Shown: positions 15,896 through 25,109, counted from the first letter of the stretch. The stretch is DNA of 64,000 nt from Lachnospiraceae bacterium C6A11 (GCA_000702245.1 JNKY01000019.1:62001-126000); one strand, 5' to 3'. Notes: generated by a model not told the origin, from the letters alone. Made by a program: numbers and translations.

Positions 15896-17341
15896 ATGAG
15901 TAAGGAATACGAAGTTGTAATAGGCCTCGAGGTTCATGTTGAACTTAATACCAAGACAAAGATCTTCTGCGGCTGCTCAACAGCCTTCGGAGGAGCTCCA
16001 AATACACATGTATGCCCGGTCTGCTCAGGTATGCCGGGAAGCCTTCCTGTTCTTAACAGAGAGGTTGTAAATAAAGCTATTTCAGTCGGCCTCGCAACAA
16101 ACTGCGATATCACAAGAAACAGCAAATTCGACAGAAAGAATTATTTCTATCCTGATAATCCGCAGAACTACCAGATCTCGCAGCTTTACTATCCAATCTG
16201 CAGAAACGGAAGAGTTGAGATAAGCCTTCCGGATGGTACAAAGAAGGATGTAAGGATACATGAGATCCATATGGAAGAGGATGCGGGAAAGCTTGTTCAT
16301 GACAGCTTCACCGATGAGACCTACGTTGATTTCAATCGTTCGGGAGTTCCTCTTATTGAGATAGTTTCTGAGCCGGATATGCGTTCGGCAGATGAGGTTA
16401 TCGCTTATCTTGAAAAGCTCCGTGAGACTATCCAGTACCTCGGCGCTTCAGACTGCAAGCTTAACGAGGGCTCTATGAGGGCGGACGTTAACCTTTCGGT
16501 AAGAGAGAAGGGTGCTGCTGAGTTCGGTACAAGAACTGAGTCAAAGAACCTCAACTCTTTCAGAGCTATCAAGAGATGTATCGAGAATGAGACAGCCAGA
16601 CAGATAGACCTTATCGAGTCAGGTGAGGGCGTTACTCAGGAGACCAGACGCTGGGATGATAACAAGGGTTATTCTTATCCTATGCGTTCCAAGGAGGATG
16701 CTCAGGATTACAGGTATTTCCCTGATCCTGACCTTGTGCCTATCATCGTATCCGAGGAGTGGATCGATGAGATTAAGAAGGCTGAGCCTGAGTTCAGAGA
16801 AGCAAAGAAGATAAGATATAAGGAAGAATACAACATTCCTGATTATGATATCGATCAGATAACTGCAGAGAAGCATATGGCGGATATATTTGAGGAGGCT
16901 ATCAGCCTTGGAGCCGATCCTAAGAAGGTTTCAAACTGGCTGATGGGCGAGACTATGCGTCTCATGAAGGAGAAGAGCGTTGATGCAACAGACCTTTCCT
17001 TCAGCGCAGAGAATCTTGTTAAGCTGATAAAGCTTAATGATTCGAAGGAGATCAACAATGCCGTGGCTAAGGAGGTATTTGAGAAGGTATTTGCCGAAAA
17101 TATCGATCCTGAGGCTTACGTAAAGGAAAATAATCTTTCAACCAAGGCGGACAGCGGAGAGCTTCTCAGCGTAGTTAAGAAGGCAATCGAGGCTAACCCT
17201 AAGGCGGTTGAGGATTATAAGGCCGGAAAGAAGAAGGCTGCCGGTGCTATGGTAGGCTTCGTCATGAAGGAAATGAAGGGTAAATGTGACCCTGCAACAG
17301 CAAATCAGATGATAACTGAAGAGCTCGACAAGATGCTGTAA
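15896..17341 (+). CDS. gatB: Asp/Glu-tRNA amidotransferase subunit B
   Basis: Kinase/amidotransferase subunit that phosphorylates the misacylated Asp or Glu on the tRNA and replaces the phosphate with ammonia. Visible: E-V-V-I-G-L-E-V-H-V-E-L, the zinc-type cysteines in F-C-G-C-S and C-P-V-C, F-D-R-K-N-Y-F-Y-P-D-N-P, and the tRNA-binding YqeY-like tail (about 330-481). It ends the aspS-gatCAB cluster. The length of 481 residues is normal. Confidence 0.96.
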   Translation: MSKEYEVVIGLEVHVELNTKTKIFCGCSTAFGGAPNTHVCPVCSGMPGSLPVLNREVVNKAISVGLATNCDITRNSKFDRKNYFYPDNPQNYQISQLYYPICRNGRVEISLPDGTKKDVRIHEIHMEEDAGKLVHDSFTDETYVDFNRSGVPLIEIVSEPDMRSADEVIAYLEKLRETIQYLGASDCKLNEGSMRADVNLSVREKGAAEFGTRTESKNLNSFRAIKRCIENETARQIDLIESGEGVTQETRRWDDNKGYSYPMRSKEDAQDYRYFPDPDLVPIIVSEEWIDEIKKAEPEFREAKKIRYKEEYNIPDYDIDQITAEKHMADIFEEAISLGADPKKVSNWLMGETMRLMKEKSVDATDLSFSAENLVKLIKLNDSKEINNAVAKEVFEKVFAENIDPEAYVKENNLSTKADSGELLSVVKKAIEANPKAVEDYKAGKKKAAGAMVGFVMKEMKGKCDPATANQMITEELDKML

Positions 17342-17417
17342 ACAGCATTAAATGATAAATACCGTAGTGGCAAAGATATGGCCGTAAACGGAATAGAAAA
17401 GAGAAACTGTAGTAACT

Positions 17418-18188
17418 ATGGATGCACTGGTGGAAAAGAAAGAGAATAAAACTGTAAAGAGCCTTGCGGTAGTGATGCCTGTCTATAATGAGGGGGAGCA
17501 GATCTACAACAATCTTCTTCAGGCGTCAAAGATAGTTGGACGTTTTGCCAAGGATTACGAGATAATTGCCGTAAATGACGGGAGCACGGACAACAGTCTT
17601 GACGAGATAAGACGCGCCATGAAGGTGGATGATCATATCAGAGTTGTTTACTATGACACGAATCATGGTAAGGGCTATGCTGTAAAGCTTGGTATGATGA
17701 CCTCGGCGAAGGAGCTTACAGCTTTCTGTGATTCGGATCTCGAGCTTACTCCTAAGATGCTGAAATCCTATGCGAGAGCGCTTAGGGAGAGCGGTGCGGA
17801 TATAGTTATCGGCTCGAAGATGCATAAGAATTCCAAGATAGAATATCCTTTCATCCGTAAGGTGATGAGCTACGGATATTATATGTATCTGAAGCTTCTT
17901 TTCAGGATGAACCTGAAGGATACCCAGACCGGTATCAAGCTTTACAAGACCGCCTGTATCAAGGAGGTTCTGCAGCATGTTGAGACTGAGGGCTTCTCTT
18001 TTGATATCGAGGTTCTTGCGTTTGCACAAAGTCTCGGCTACAGGATAATCGAGATGCCTGTCGTTCTTTCCTTCAGCAGGAAAGCCGGAAACAGGTCAAA
18101 GATCAAGATCAGCAGTATTTTCAATATGATCTCCGATACTCTGAAGATCCGTCAGAGAGTAAGAAAGTTCAAAAATACTGTAAAATAA
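17418..18188 (+). CDS. Family 2 glycosyltransferase, dolichol-phosphate-mannose-synthase-like
   Basis: Transfers a sugar from a nucleotide donor, probably to undecaprenyl phosphate. The GT-A fold shows V-M-P-V-Y-N-E, the donor site V-N-D-G-S-T-D, the metal site F-C-D-S-D-L-E, and T-Q-T-G-I-K-L-Y. At 256 residues there is no C-terminal membrane domain, so it is the soluble or peripheral type. An LCP wall-polymer ligase follows 52 bases later, suggesting a shared role in wall glycopolymer assembly. The sugar is unknown. Confidence 0.85.
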   Translation: MDALVEKKENKTVKSLAVVMPVYNEGEQIYNNLLQASKIVGRFAKDYEIIAVNDGSTDNSLDEIRRAMKVDDHIRVVYYDTNHGKGYAVKLGMMTSAKELTAFCDSDLELTPKMLKSYARALRESGADIVIGSKMHKNSKIEYPFIRKVMSYGYYMYLKLLFRMNLKDTQTGIKLYKTACIKEVLQHVETEGFSFDIEVLAFAQSLGYRIIEMPVVLSFSRKAGNRSKIKISSIFNMISDTLKIRQRVRKFKNTVK

Positions 18189-18199
18189 GTTGGATAGCA

Positions 18200-18223
18200 G
18201 CTGTCGTTATGTTAACTGACAGC
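18200..18223 (+). repeat. Hairpin before the LCP gene
   Basis: Stem GCTGTC-GTTA/TAAC-T-GACAGC with loop TGT, between the glycosyltransferase stop and the LCP start. There is no T tract. Confidence 0.55.
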
Positions 18224-18240
18224 GAAAGGTAATAGGTGTT

Positions 18241-19320
18241 ATGGAAGAAAAGAAGAAACACTCAAATGGTAAGTGGGCGATCGCATTTTTATGCGAGCTG
18301 ATCATGATAATACTTCTTGTGTGGGCTAATATTCGAGTTTACATAAGTAATAAAATGGCGCTCGTAAAGCATGCGGACAATTTTGAGGTAAATGTCAATG
18401 ATGGTGTAGAAAAGGCGCAGAAGGGTTATACAAATATAGCTCTCTTTGGTCTCGATGCACGTGATCAGAGCGCAGAATCCCTCGAAAACGGCACAAGAAG
18501 TGACTCGATCATCATTGTGAGCATCAACAATTCCACGGGCGACATCAAGATGGTTTCTGTTTACAGAGATACACTTCTTCCTATAAGCGGTATGGATGGC
18601 GAGACTACAAAGGTCAATGCGGCATACGCTTATGGCGGACCACAGATGGCTGTAGATACACTTAATGAGTGTCTTGACTTAAATATAACCGAGTTTGTTT
18701 CAATCAACTGGACAGGTCTTACCAAGGCAATCGATGCCATGGGCGGAATAGATATTGAGATCAAAGAGAATGAGATCGATAAGCTGAACGAATACATCGC
18801 TCATGTTATCGATACAACAGGCATATATTCGGATGGCGTATTTGAGCCGGGCAAGCAGACTCTGAACGGCGTTCAGGCAACGGCTTATGCGAGAATCAGA
18901 AGTACCGACCAGGGTGATATCACAAGAACAGAACGTCAGAGAACTATCATCAACGCGATGGTCAAGAAGCTTAAGAATTCAAGCTGGTCAACAGTTGATA
19001 AGTCTATCGATGCTGCACTTCCTTGCGTATATACAAGTATGGATGAGGATGATATCTATTCACTTGCCAAGAAGGTTCTGAAATACGATATGGCCGGCAA
19101 CGAAGGCTTCCCATTCAGATATGAATTCTACAGCTCAGACAGTAAGGGTTCATGTATTGCGGCAGCTGACCTTAACGAAAACGTTTCGGCGCTTCACGAA
19201 TTCCTCTTCGGAAAGAAGGGCTATGTTCCTTCTTCAACAGTTCAGTCAATAAGCTCGTCCCTTACCGATGAGACCGGAACAGGAAGCTGGGGAGATATCG
19301 ACCTGTCAGAGGATGACTAA
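18241..19320 (+). CDS. LytR-CpsA-Psr family wall-polymer ligase
   Basis: Membrane-anchored enzyme that attaches glycopolymers from lipid carriers to peptidoglycan outside the cell. A short cytoplasmic tail precedes one membrane span (about 13-31); the LCP domain follows (about 60-280) with L-F-G-L-D-A-R, R-S-D-S-I-I-I-V, V-S-V-Y-R-D-T, and the phosphate-binding arginines in Y-A-R-I-R and R-T-E-R-Q-R. The C-terminus is Ser/Asp-rich. A clear terminator ends the transcript. Confidence 0.93.
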   Translation: MEEKKKHSNGKWAIAFLCELIMIILLVWANIRVYISNKMALVKHADNFEVNVNDGVEKAQKGYTNIALFGLDARDQSAESLENGTRSDSIIIVSINNSTGDIKMVSVYRDTLLPISGMDGETTKVNAAYAYGGPQMAVDTLNECLDLNITEFVSINWTGLTKAIDAMGGIDIEIKENEIDKLNEYIAHVIDTTGIYSDGVFEPGKQTLNGVQATAYARIRSTDQGDITRTERQRTIINAMVKKLKNSSWSTVDKSIDAALPCVYTSMDEDDIYSLAKKVLKYDMAGNEGFPFRYEFYSSDSKGSCIAAADLNENVSALHEFLFGKKGYVPSSTVQSISSSLTDETGTGSWGDIDLSEDD

Positions 19321-19409
19321 AGAAAGCTCGTGACATACAAAATAGTGCATAGGAATGTTTATTACGGGATGTCACATATAAATCGAAAATATAATCATAA
19401 ACTATTAAG

Positions 19410-19437
19410 GAGACTCGGCAAAACGGGTCTCTTTTTT
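19410..19437 (+). terminator. Terminator after the LCP gene
   Basis: Eight-pair stem GAGACTCG/CGGGTCTC (one G-T pair), a 6-base loop, then six T. Confidence 0.9.
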
Positions 19438-19469
19438 GTATATTTTGCAAAAAAACGGCCTAACTTTAA

Positions 19470-19498
19470 TTGATATTTTGTGCGGTTTATAGTAAAAT
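19470..19498 (+). promoter_or_regulatory. Promoter of the hydrogenase operon
   Basis: TTGATA (19470-19475), a 17-base spacer, TAAAAT (19493-19498), 96 bases before hydC. It is a good sigma-A match just after the LCP terminator. Confidence 0.7.
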
Positions 19499-19594
19499 TA
19501 TGATGTGTATTTGTGCGGAAATTGCGGGATAGATACGACGGTATTTGGAAGGAAAAATAAGAAAATAACTATAATGTAAAGGGAGGAAAATCTG

Positions 19595-20095
19595 ATGCAG
19601 AAATTAAATGCAGCAGCACTTGCGGAGATAGACCGCATAGTGGCAGAGCATAAGGATAAACCGGGCCCGATAATCGTTATGCTGCATGATGTTCAGGAGA
19701 AGCTTGGCTATGTTCCGTTCGAAGCGATGGAGAAAATAGCTGATGCAACAAACAGCAGCGTGGCTGAGGTTTATGGGGTTGTTATGTTCTATGCTCAGTT
19801 CACAACAGAGCCTAAGGGAAAGCATGTTATCAATGTATGTCTCGGAACTGCATGCTACGTTAAGGGTGGTCAGAAGCTCATAGATCAGGCGGTTGAGCTT
19901 ACGGGAGCTCCGCTGAACGGAACAAGTGCTGACGGAATGTTCTCGCTGGATGCAACGAGATGTCTGGGCGCCTGTGGTCTTGCGCCGGTTGCAGTTATCG
20001 ACGGAATGGTTTACGGTGATGCAACCAAGGACGGAAAGATGATGAAGGCTATCAAGCTCATCATTGAAGAAGAGAAGAAACAAGGAAATATGTAA
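19595..20095 (+). CDS. hydC: Bifurcating hydrogenase subunit HydC (NuoE-like)
   Basis: A thioredoxin-fold [2Fe-2S] subunit of 166 residues. The four cluster cysteines appear as C-L-G-T-A-C and R-C-L-G-A-C-G, and the N-terminal helical part is NuoE-like (V-Q-E-K-L-G-Y-V-P). It relays electrons in the HydABC complex, which couples NADH and reduced ferredoxin oxidation to proton reduction. It is first in the operon; the stop overlaps the ribosome site of hydB. Confidence 0.9.
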   Translation: MQKLNAAALAEIDRIVAEHKDKPGPIIVMLHDVQEKLGYVPFEAMEKIADATNSSVAEVYGVVMFYAQFTTEPKGKHVINVCLGTACYVKGGQKLIDQAVELTGAPLNGTSADGMFSLDATRCLGACGLAPVAVIDGMVYGDATKDGKMMKAIKLIIEEEKKQGNM

Positions 20096-20105
20096 GGAGG
20101 CTGTT

Positions 20106-22007
20106 ATGAAGAGCGTGCAGGAATTAAAAGAATTACGTGAACGCAGCCTCGTTAAGGTTGCGCTTCGTGAGAAGGAAGAGGAATACGTGCTTGCCAGAGC
20201 AGGCAAGACCCCTATTTATTATACTGTGCTTTATTGTGCAGGTACAGGATGTACAGCTTCAGGTTCGGCTGATATCGGGGCTGAGCTTGTGAAGTCCTGT
20301 GAGGCACATGGTATCGCAGGCAATGTAAGTGTTGTCAAGACCGGATGCTTCGGTCTCTGCCAGAAGGGACCTATAGTTGCTGTATATCCGGATGAGATTT
20401 TCTACAATCACATTCAGGTAAGTGATGTGGAGAGGATTGTTACAGACCACCTTATCGGCGGCGTTGTATGTGATGATCTTCAGATGACGGATATCGATCC
20501 GGAGACAAAGGAAACTATATTTGATATTAATAAGATCAAGTTTTATGAGAAACAGAGACGTATCGCGCTTCGCCACTGCGGTAAGCTGAATCCTGAGGAT
20601 ATCTATGAATATATTGCCGTTGACGGATATCAGGCACTTGGTAAGGTTCTTACAGAGATGACTCCGCAGGAGATAATCGACGTTATGAAGGCTTCAGGCC
20701 TCAGAGGACGTGGAGGTGCAGGATTCCCTACAGGTGTTAAGTGGCAGTTTGAGAAGGATCAGCCGGGTAATGAGAAATACGTTATCTGTAATGCGGACGA
20801 AGGTGATCCGGGTGCATTCATGGACAGATCCATCCTCGAAGGTGATCCACATGCAATCATCGAAGGTATGGCTATCATGGCTTATGCAGTAGGTGCTCAC
20901 AAGGGTTATGTTTATATCCGTGCAGAGTATCCGATCGCGGTTAACAGACTTCGTATTGCTCTTGACCAGGCAAGAGAGCTTGGATTCTTAGGCAAAAATA
21001 TATTTGACTCAAAGTTTGATTTTGATATCGAGATCAGACTTGGTGCAGGTGCTTTCGTATGTGGTGAAGAGACTGCTCTTATCGCTTCGATCGAAGGTAA
21101 GAGAGGTATGCCATCACCTAAGCCGCCATTCCCTGCAGTTGCGGGTGTCTGGGGCAAGCCGACATCTATAAATAATGTTGAGACTCTGGCAAATGTTGCT
21201 CAGATCATCAACAAGGGTGCTGAGTGGTATGCTTCGATCGGTACCGAAAAATCAAAGGGAACCAAGGTATTTGCCCTTGGCGGAAATATTGTAAATACAG
21301 GTCTCGTTGAGGTTCCTATGGGAACGACTCTGCGTGAGATCGTATTTGATATCGGTGGCGGCTGTCCGAACGGCAAGAAGTTCAAGGCTGTTCAGACCGG
21401 TGGTCCTTCAGGCGGATGTCTGACAGAGAAGGATATCGATACACCTATCGATTACGAGAATCTTATAGCAGCAGGTTCTATGATGGGCTCAGGCGGTATG
21501 ATCGTTCTCGACGAGGACAACTGTATGGTTGACGTTGCAAAGTTCTACATGGAGTTCATCTGTGATGAATCCTGCGGAAAGTGCTCACCTTGCCGTATCG
21601 GTACAAAGCGTCTTCTTGAGATGCTTACCAAGATTACTGAGGGCGAGGGAACTATGGAGATGCTCGACGAGATGGAAGAGCTCTGCGCTGAGATCAAGGA
21701 TACCGCTCTTTGCGGACTTGGACAGACAGCTCCGAATCCAATCCTTTCAACACTCAAGAACTTCCGTGAGGAATATGAGGCTCATATCCTCCAGAAGAAG
21801 TGTCCTGCAGGTGTCTGCAAGAAGCTTCTTGAGTACCATATCAACCCTGAAAAATGTAAGAAGTGTTCACTTTGTGCACGTAACTGCCCTGTTAACTGTA
21901 TCAGCGGTGTTCCTGGCAAGGAGCCTTACGCTATCGACCAGAGCAAGTGTATCAAGTGCGGAACATGTATAGCAGCCTGCCGCTTCGCAGCGGTTGAGAG
22001 AAAGTAG
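20106..22007 (+). CDS. hydB: Bifurcating hydrogenase subunit HydB (NuoF-like)
   Basis: NADH- and FMN-binding subunit of 633 residues. Order of domains: [2Fe-2S] thioredoxin-like (about 35-125, cysteines in G-T-G-C-T and K-T-G-C-F-G-L-C), flavin/NADH domain (G-L-R-G-R-G-G-A-G-F-P-T-G, C-N-A-D-E-G-D-P-G-A-F), SLBB, a NuoF [4Fe-4S] site (S-C-G-K-C-S-P-C-R), and two C-terminal [4Fe-4S] ferredoxin motifs (C-x2-C-x2-C-x3-C twice). This is the layout of electron-bifurcating HydB or NADH-dependent hydrogenase. Start 20106 is set by AAGGAGG at 20094-20100. Confidence 0.92.
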   Translation: MKSVQELKELRERSLVKVALREKEEEYVLARAGKTPIYYTVLYCAGTGCTASGSADIGAELVKSCEAHGIAGNVSVVKTGCFGLCQKGPIVAVYPDEIFYNHIQVSDVERIVTDHLIGGVVCDDLQMTDIDPETKETIFDINKIKFYEKQRRIALRHCGKLNPEDIYEYIAVDGYQALGKVLTEMTPQEIIDVMKASGLRGRGGAGFPTGVKWQFEKDQPGNEKYVICNADEGDPGAFMDRSILEGDPHAIIEGMAIMAYAVGAHKGYVYIRAEYPIAVNRLRIALDQARELGFLGKNIFDSKFDFDIEIRLGAGAFVCGEETALIASIEGKRGMPSPKPPFPAVAGVWGKPTSINNVETLANVAQIINKGAEWYASIGTEKSKGTKVFALGGNIVNTGLVEVPMGTTLREIVFDIGGGCPNGKKFKAVQTGGPSGGCLTEKDIDTPIDYENLIAAGSMMGSGGMIVLDEDNCMVDVAKFYMEFICDESCGKCSPCRIGTKRLLEMLTKITEGEGTMEMLDEMEELCAEIKDTALCGLGQTAPNPILSTLKNFREEYEAHILQKKCPAGVCKKLLEYHINPEKCKKCSLCARNCPVNCISGVPGKEPYAIDQSKCIKCGTCIAACRFAAVERK

Positions 22008-22018
22008 GGGGTGGAAAA

Positions 22019-23785
22019 ATGGCAACAGTCACATTCAAAATAAATAACAGAGAAGTAACTGCCGAGGCCGGAAGCACCATCCTTGAGGCTGCTCGTCAGA
22101 ACGGTATCCATATTCCGACACTGTGCTATCTGAAGGACGTAAATAAGTCCGGCGCCTGCCGTGTATGCCTTGTAGAGGTTAAGAACGGCCGTGCGCTTCT
22201 TTCAGCCTGTACAACTCCGGTTTCAGAGGGTATGGAAATATTTGTCAACTCAGAGCGTGCCATTAGAGGCCGCAGAACTTCGGTTGAGTTGATAATGTCA
22301 AATCATAACAAGAACTGCCTGTCCTGCAAGCGTAACAAAAACTGCGAGCTGCAGACTCTCTGTGAGGAGATGGGCATCAGAGAAAATAAATATGAAGGCG
22401 AGCATACAAAGCCTACCTTCGAGGATGCAAGTCCGGGAATCGTCAGAGATACCAGCAAATGCGTACTCTGCGGACGTTGTATCGAGACCTGCAAGAAGGT
22501 TCAGGGACTGGGTATTCTCGGTCTTCAGAACAGAGGCTTCAATACGATAGTAGGCCCTGCTTACGATAAGGGCTTCAATGATGTTAACTGTATGCAGTGC
22601 GGTCAGTGTGTTATCAACTGCCCGGTTGGTGCACTTACCGAGAAGGAGGATATCCACAGCGTTATCATGGCACTGAACGATCCTTCAAAGAAGGTTATCA
22701 TCCAAACTGCCCCTGCAGTAAGAGCTTCTCTCGGTGAAGAGTTCGGTATGCCGATCGGTACGAGAGTTACCGGTAAGATGGCTGCAGCTCTTAAAATATG
22801 TGGTTTTGACAGAGTTTATGATACAAACTTCGGTGCTGACCTTACTATCATGGAAGAGGGTACAGAGCTTCTGAAGCGTCTCGAGAATGGCGGCGTTCTT
22901 CCGATGTTTACATCGTGCTCACCTGGATGGGTAAGATATATTGAGTATCAGTATCCGGAACTTCTTCCACATCTGTCATCAGCTAAGTCACCACACATGA
23001 TGTTTGGCGCGATCTGCAAGACTTACTGGGCCGAGAAGAATGGTGTTGATCCTAAGGATGTATTTGTGGTTTCTGTTATGCCTTGCATAGCTAAGAAGTC
23101 TGAGATAGTTAAGCCTGAAAATAATAAGGGCGAATACCCTGATGTTGATGCGGTTCTCACAACAAGAGAGTGTGCAAGACTTATCAAGATGTATGGTATC
23201 GACTGGGAGAACCTTCACGATGATGAGTTCGATCAGGATCTTCTTGGAGAATACACCGGCGCAGGTGTAATCTTCGGAGCGACCGGCGGTGTTATGGAAG
23301 CTGCTATCCGTACTGTTAAGCAGAAGCTTGACGGCAAGATCTTAGAGGATGTTAATTTCCAGGCCTGCAGAGGAATGGAGCAGGTTAAGGAAGCTGAGGT
23401 TGAGGTTGGAGGCAAGAAGCTGAAGATCGCGATAGCTTCAAGCATGTCGGCTGCAAAGCCTCTTCTTGAGGATGTTAAGGCGGGCAAGTCACCATATGTA
23501 TTTATCGAGATCATGGGCTGCCCTGGTGGATGTATCAACGGCGGCGGTCAGTCGATCATTCCTTCTTCGGTTAAGAACGGAAAGCTTGGATATGGTTATA
23601 AGGAGCTGAGAATGAAGGCACTTTATGACGAGGATGAGCTGATGCCAAAGAGAGTATCGATGGACAATGCACAGGTTCAGCAGCTGTATAAGGAGTTCCT
23701 GGGTGAGCCGGGATCAGAGAAGGCTGAGGAGCTGCTTCATACAACGTACTCGCCTAAGAAGAAGTTTCATATACTGGATGAATAA
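22019..23785 (+). CDS. hydA: [FeFe] hydrogenase catalytic subunit HydA
   Basis: Produces or uses H2 at the H-cluster. The 588 residues hold an N-terminal [2Fe-2S] domain (C-x10-C-R-V-C), a His/Cys3 [4Fe-4S] site (H-N-K-N-C-L-S-C), two [4Fe-4S] motifs (C-V-L-C-G-R-C and C-M-Q-C-G-Q-C), and the H-cluster blocks T-S-C-S-P-G-W, M-P-C-I-A-K-K and M-G-C-P-G-G-C-I-N-G-G-G-Q. The small-subunit-like tail ends near 580. There is no extra C-terminal flavin or 2Fe-2S domain. With hydC and hydB it forms a three-gene operon for disposal of fermentative electrons. Confidence 0.96.
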   Translation: MATVTFKINNREVTAEAGSTILEAARQNGIHIPTLCYLKDVNKSGACRVCLVEVKNGRALLSACTTPVSEGMEIFVNSERAIRGRRTSVELIMSNHNKNCLSCKRNKNCELQTLCEEMGIRENKYEGEHTKPTFEDASPGIVRDTSKCVLCGRCIETCKKVQGLGILGLQNRGFNTIVGPAYDKGFNDVNCMQCGQCVINCPVGALTEKEDIHSVIMALNDPSKKVIIQTAPAVRASLGEEFGMPIGTRVTGKMAAALKICGFDRVYDTNFGADLTIMEEGTELLKRLENGGVLPMFTSCSPGWVRYIEYQYPELLPHLSSAKSPHMMFGAICKTYWAEKNGVDPKDVFVVSVMPCIAKKSEIVKPENNKGEYPDVDAVLTTRECARLIKMYGIDWENLHDDEFDQDLLGEYTGAGVIFGATGGVMEAAIRTVKQKLDGKILEDVNFQACRGMEQVKEAEVEVGGKKLKIAIASSMSAAKPLLEDVKAGKSPYVFIEIMGCPGGCINGGGQSIIPSSVKNGKLGYGYKELRMKALYDEDELMPKRVSMDNAQVQQLYKEFLGEPGSEKAEELLHTTYSPKKKFHILDE

Positions 23786-23794
23786 ACTGTAAAA

Positions 23795-23852
23795 AAATCC
23801 CCGGACGATTCCCAATGTCATTAATTTAAAACTGGGACGATTCCGGGGATTT
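23795..23852. terminator. Large hairpin after hydA, possible two-way terminator
   Basis: Perfect 11-bp outer stem AAATCCCCGGA/TCCGGGGATTT and inner CCCA/TGGG. Seven A precede it, giving a T run on the minus strand; on the plus strand only ATTTC follows. It probably ends hydA and could also stop minus-strand transcripts. Confidence 0.65.
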
Positions 23853-23869
23853 CAGATTCACACTCATAA

Positions 23870-23959
23870 AGGCAGCCGTATTTGATCAGTATTCGCATGG
23901 GGCATGTCGAGACAGAGGCGCTTCTTGAGCGGATACGGAGTAATAAGGATAATATTTAA
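23870..23959 (+). pseudogene. Tail remnant resembling a TrmA/RumA-type RNA methyltransferase
   Basis: A short open stretch ending in a stop reads I-R-M-G-H-V-E-T-E-A-L-L-E-R-I. The H-V-E-T-x-x-L-L pattern resembles the last strand of uracil-C5 RNA methyltransferases (H-V-E-T-V-V-L-L). No start codon with a ribosome site and no upstream catalytic domain exist here, so if the match is real this is a decayed fragment. Confidence 0.3.
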
Positions 23960-23984
23960 GTAAGTTTATAGCGAGGTTTTAGAA

Positions 23985-25079
23985 ATGAAAATAAGGTTAC
24001 GTGTGCTTGTGTTACTACTGGTTGTTATGGCTTTTACGGCTTGTGGAAAGGAAAAGGCTAATAATGGCGCAACCAAAAAACAAACTGAAAAAACCGAGAA
24101 CACAACGGAAACCACAACGGAAACCACAACAGAAATTACAACGGAAGCTACAACAGAACAGCCGGCGGTAACGATCAATCCGGGCGAAGAAGTACTTAAA
24201 TATCACTATGCTGACAAGGATGAAGCGGTTTCCTGCTATCTTTCAAATGAAGAGTATTTTAGCGGAATGCAGATAAGTGATATCCAGTATAGAACACAGA
24301 ATAAAAACGGAACGATCGATGAGTTAAAGGAATACGGAGCTTCTCAGATGAGGGAATTCAGCAGTAGTGAGAAAGAAATTATCGATGAACTGTTTGTTGA
24401 GATGGAGGTAGTGCTTAAAACCAATGGATATAAGCTTCCTGATGTAGGAGAAATAACATTGATCAAATCAACTCAGGATGAGGAGGGTGGAAGTGCTGCA
24501 TATACGCATGGAAATCAGATATATCTCGGTAAAATAGTGGTAGATTATTTATGCTCTGATAACGAGAAAGAGAGGTTACGAGGAAAAGAGTACATGTGGC
24601 ATGAATTGTTCCATTGCATTACAAGGAATAATCCTGACTTCAAAAAAGAAATGTACAGCATTATAGGGTTTACTGTACAGGATCGGGATTTTACGACCCC
24701 ACCATCGGCGCTGGAATATTATTGTTCAAATCCGGATGTTGAGCATCATAATGCATATGCAACTTTCAAAATCAACGGAGAAGAAAAGGATTGCTTTGCG
24801 ATTACTGTTGTAACAAAGCAGTTTGAGAAAGAAGGAGACATGTTATTAGATTATATGAAATTGGCGCTTGTCCCTGTTGACGGCAGTGACGTCTATTATT
24901 TGTCGAATGAGGTTGATAACCTGTGGAATGTTTTCGGCTTAAATACAAGTTACGTCATCGATCCGGAGGAATGTATGGCTGACAATTTCAGCTATGCGAT
25001 GGTTTACGGGCTGGACGGAAGAGGTTACAGCGATCCTCAGATAATCGAAGGGATCATAAATTATTTACAAGGTAAGTAA
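23985..25079 (+). CDS. Lipoprotein with HExxH metallopeptidase site
   Basis: A 364-residue surface lipoprotein. The signal peptide ends in the lipobox F-T-A-C at about residue 20. A Thr/Glu-rich linker follows (about 35-65, repeats of T-T-E), then a globular domain carrying H206-E-L-F-H210, the zinc-binding helix of gluzincin-type peptidases. A later helix D-P-E-E-C-M-A-D-N-F (326-335) is a good candidate for the third ligand. I know no close named family. Alternatively the site may be structural. It stands alone between the hydrogenase operon and minus-strand genes. Confidence 0.72.
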   Translation: MKIRLRVLVLLLVVMAFTACGKEKANNGATKKQTEKTENTTETTTETTTEITTEATTEQPAVTINPGEEVLKYHYADKDEAVSCYLSNEEYFSGMQISDIQYRTQNKNGTIDELKEYGASQMREFSSSEKEIIDELFVEMEVVLKTNGYKLPDVGEITLIKSTQDEEGGSAAYTHGNQIYLGKIVVDYLCSDNEKERLRGKEYMWHELFHCITRNNPDFKKEMYSIIGFTVQDRDFTTPPSALEYYCSNPDVEHHNAYATFKINGEEKDCFAITVVTKQFEKEGDMLLDYMKLALVPVDGSDVYYLSNEVDNLWNVFGLNTSYVIDPEECMADNFSYAMVYGLDGRGYSDPQIIEGIINYLQGK

Positions 25080-25109
25080 ATAATCTATGATCCAACATTC
25101 ACAGAGTTT

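Noticed and set aside
23795-23852. Riboswitch or attenuator before the lipoprotein gene
   Set aside because: It directly follows hydA, is a simple two-part stem, and lies 130 bases from the next start with no alternative pairing visible.
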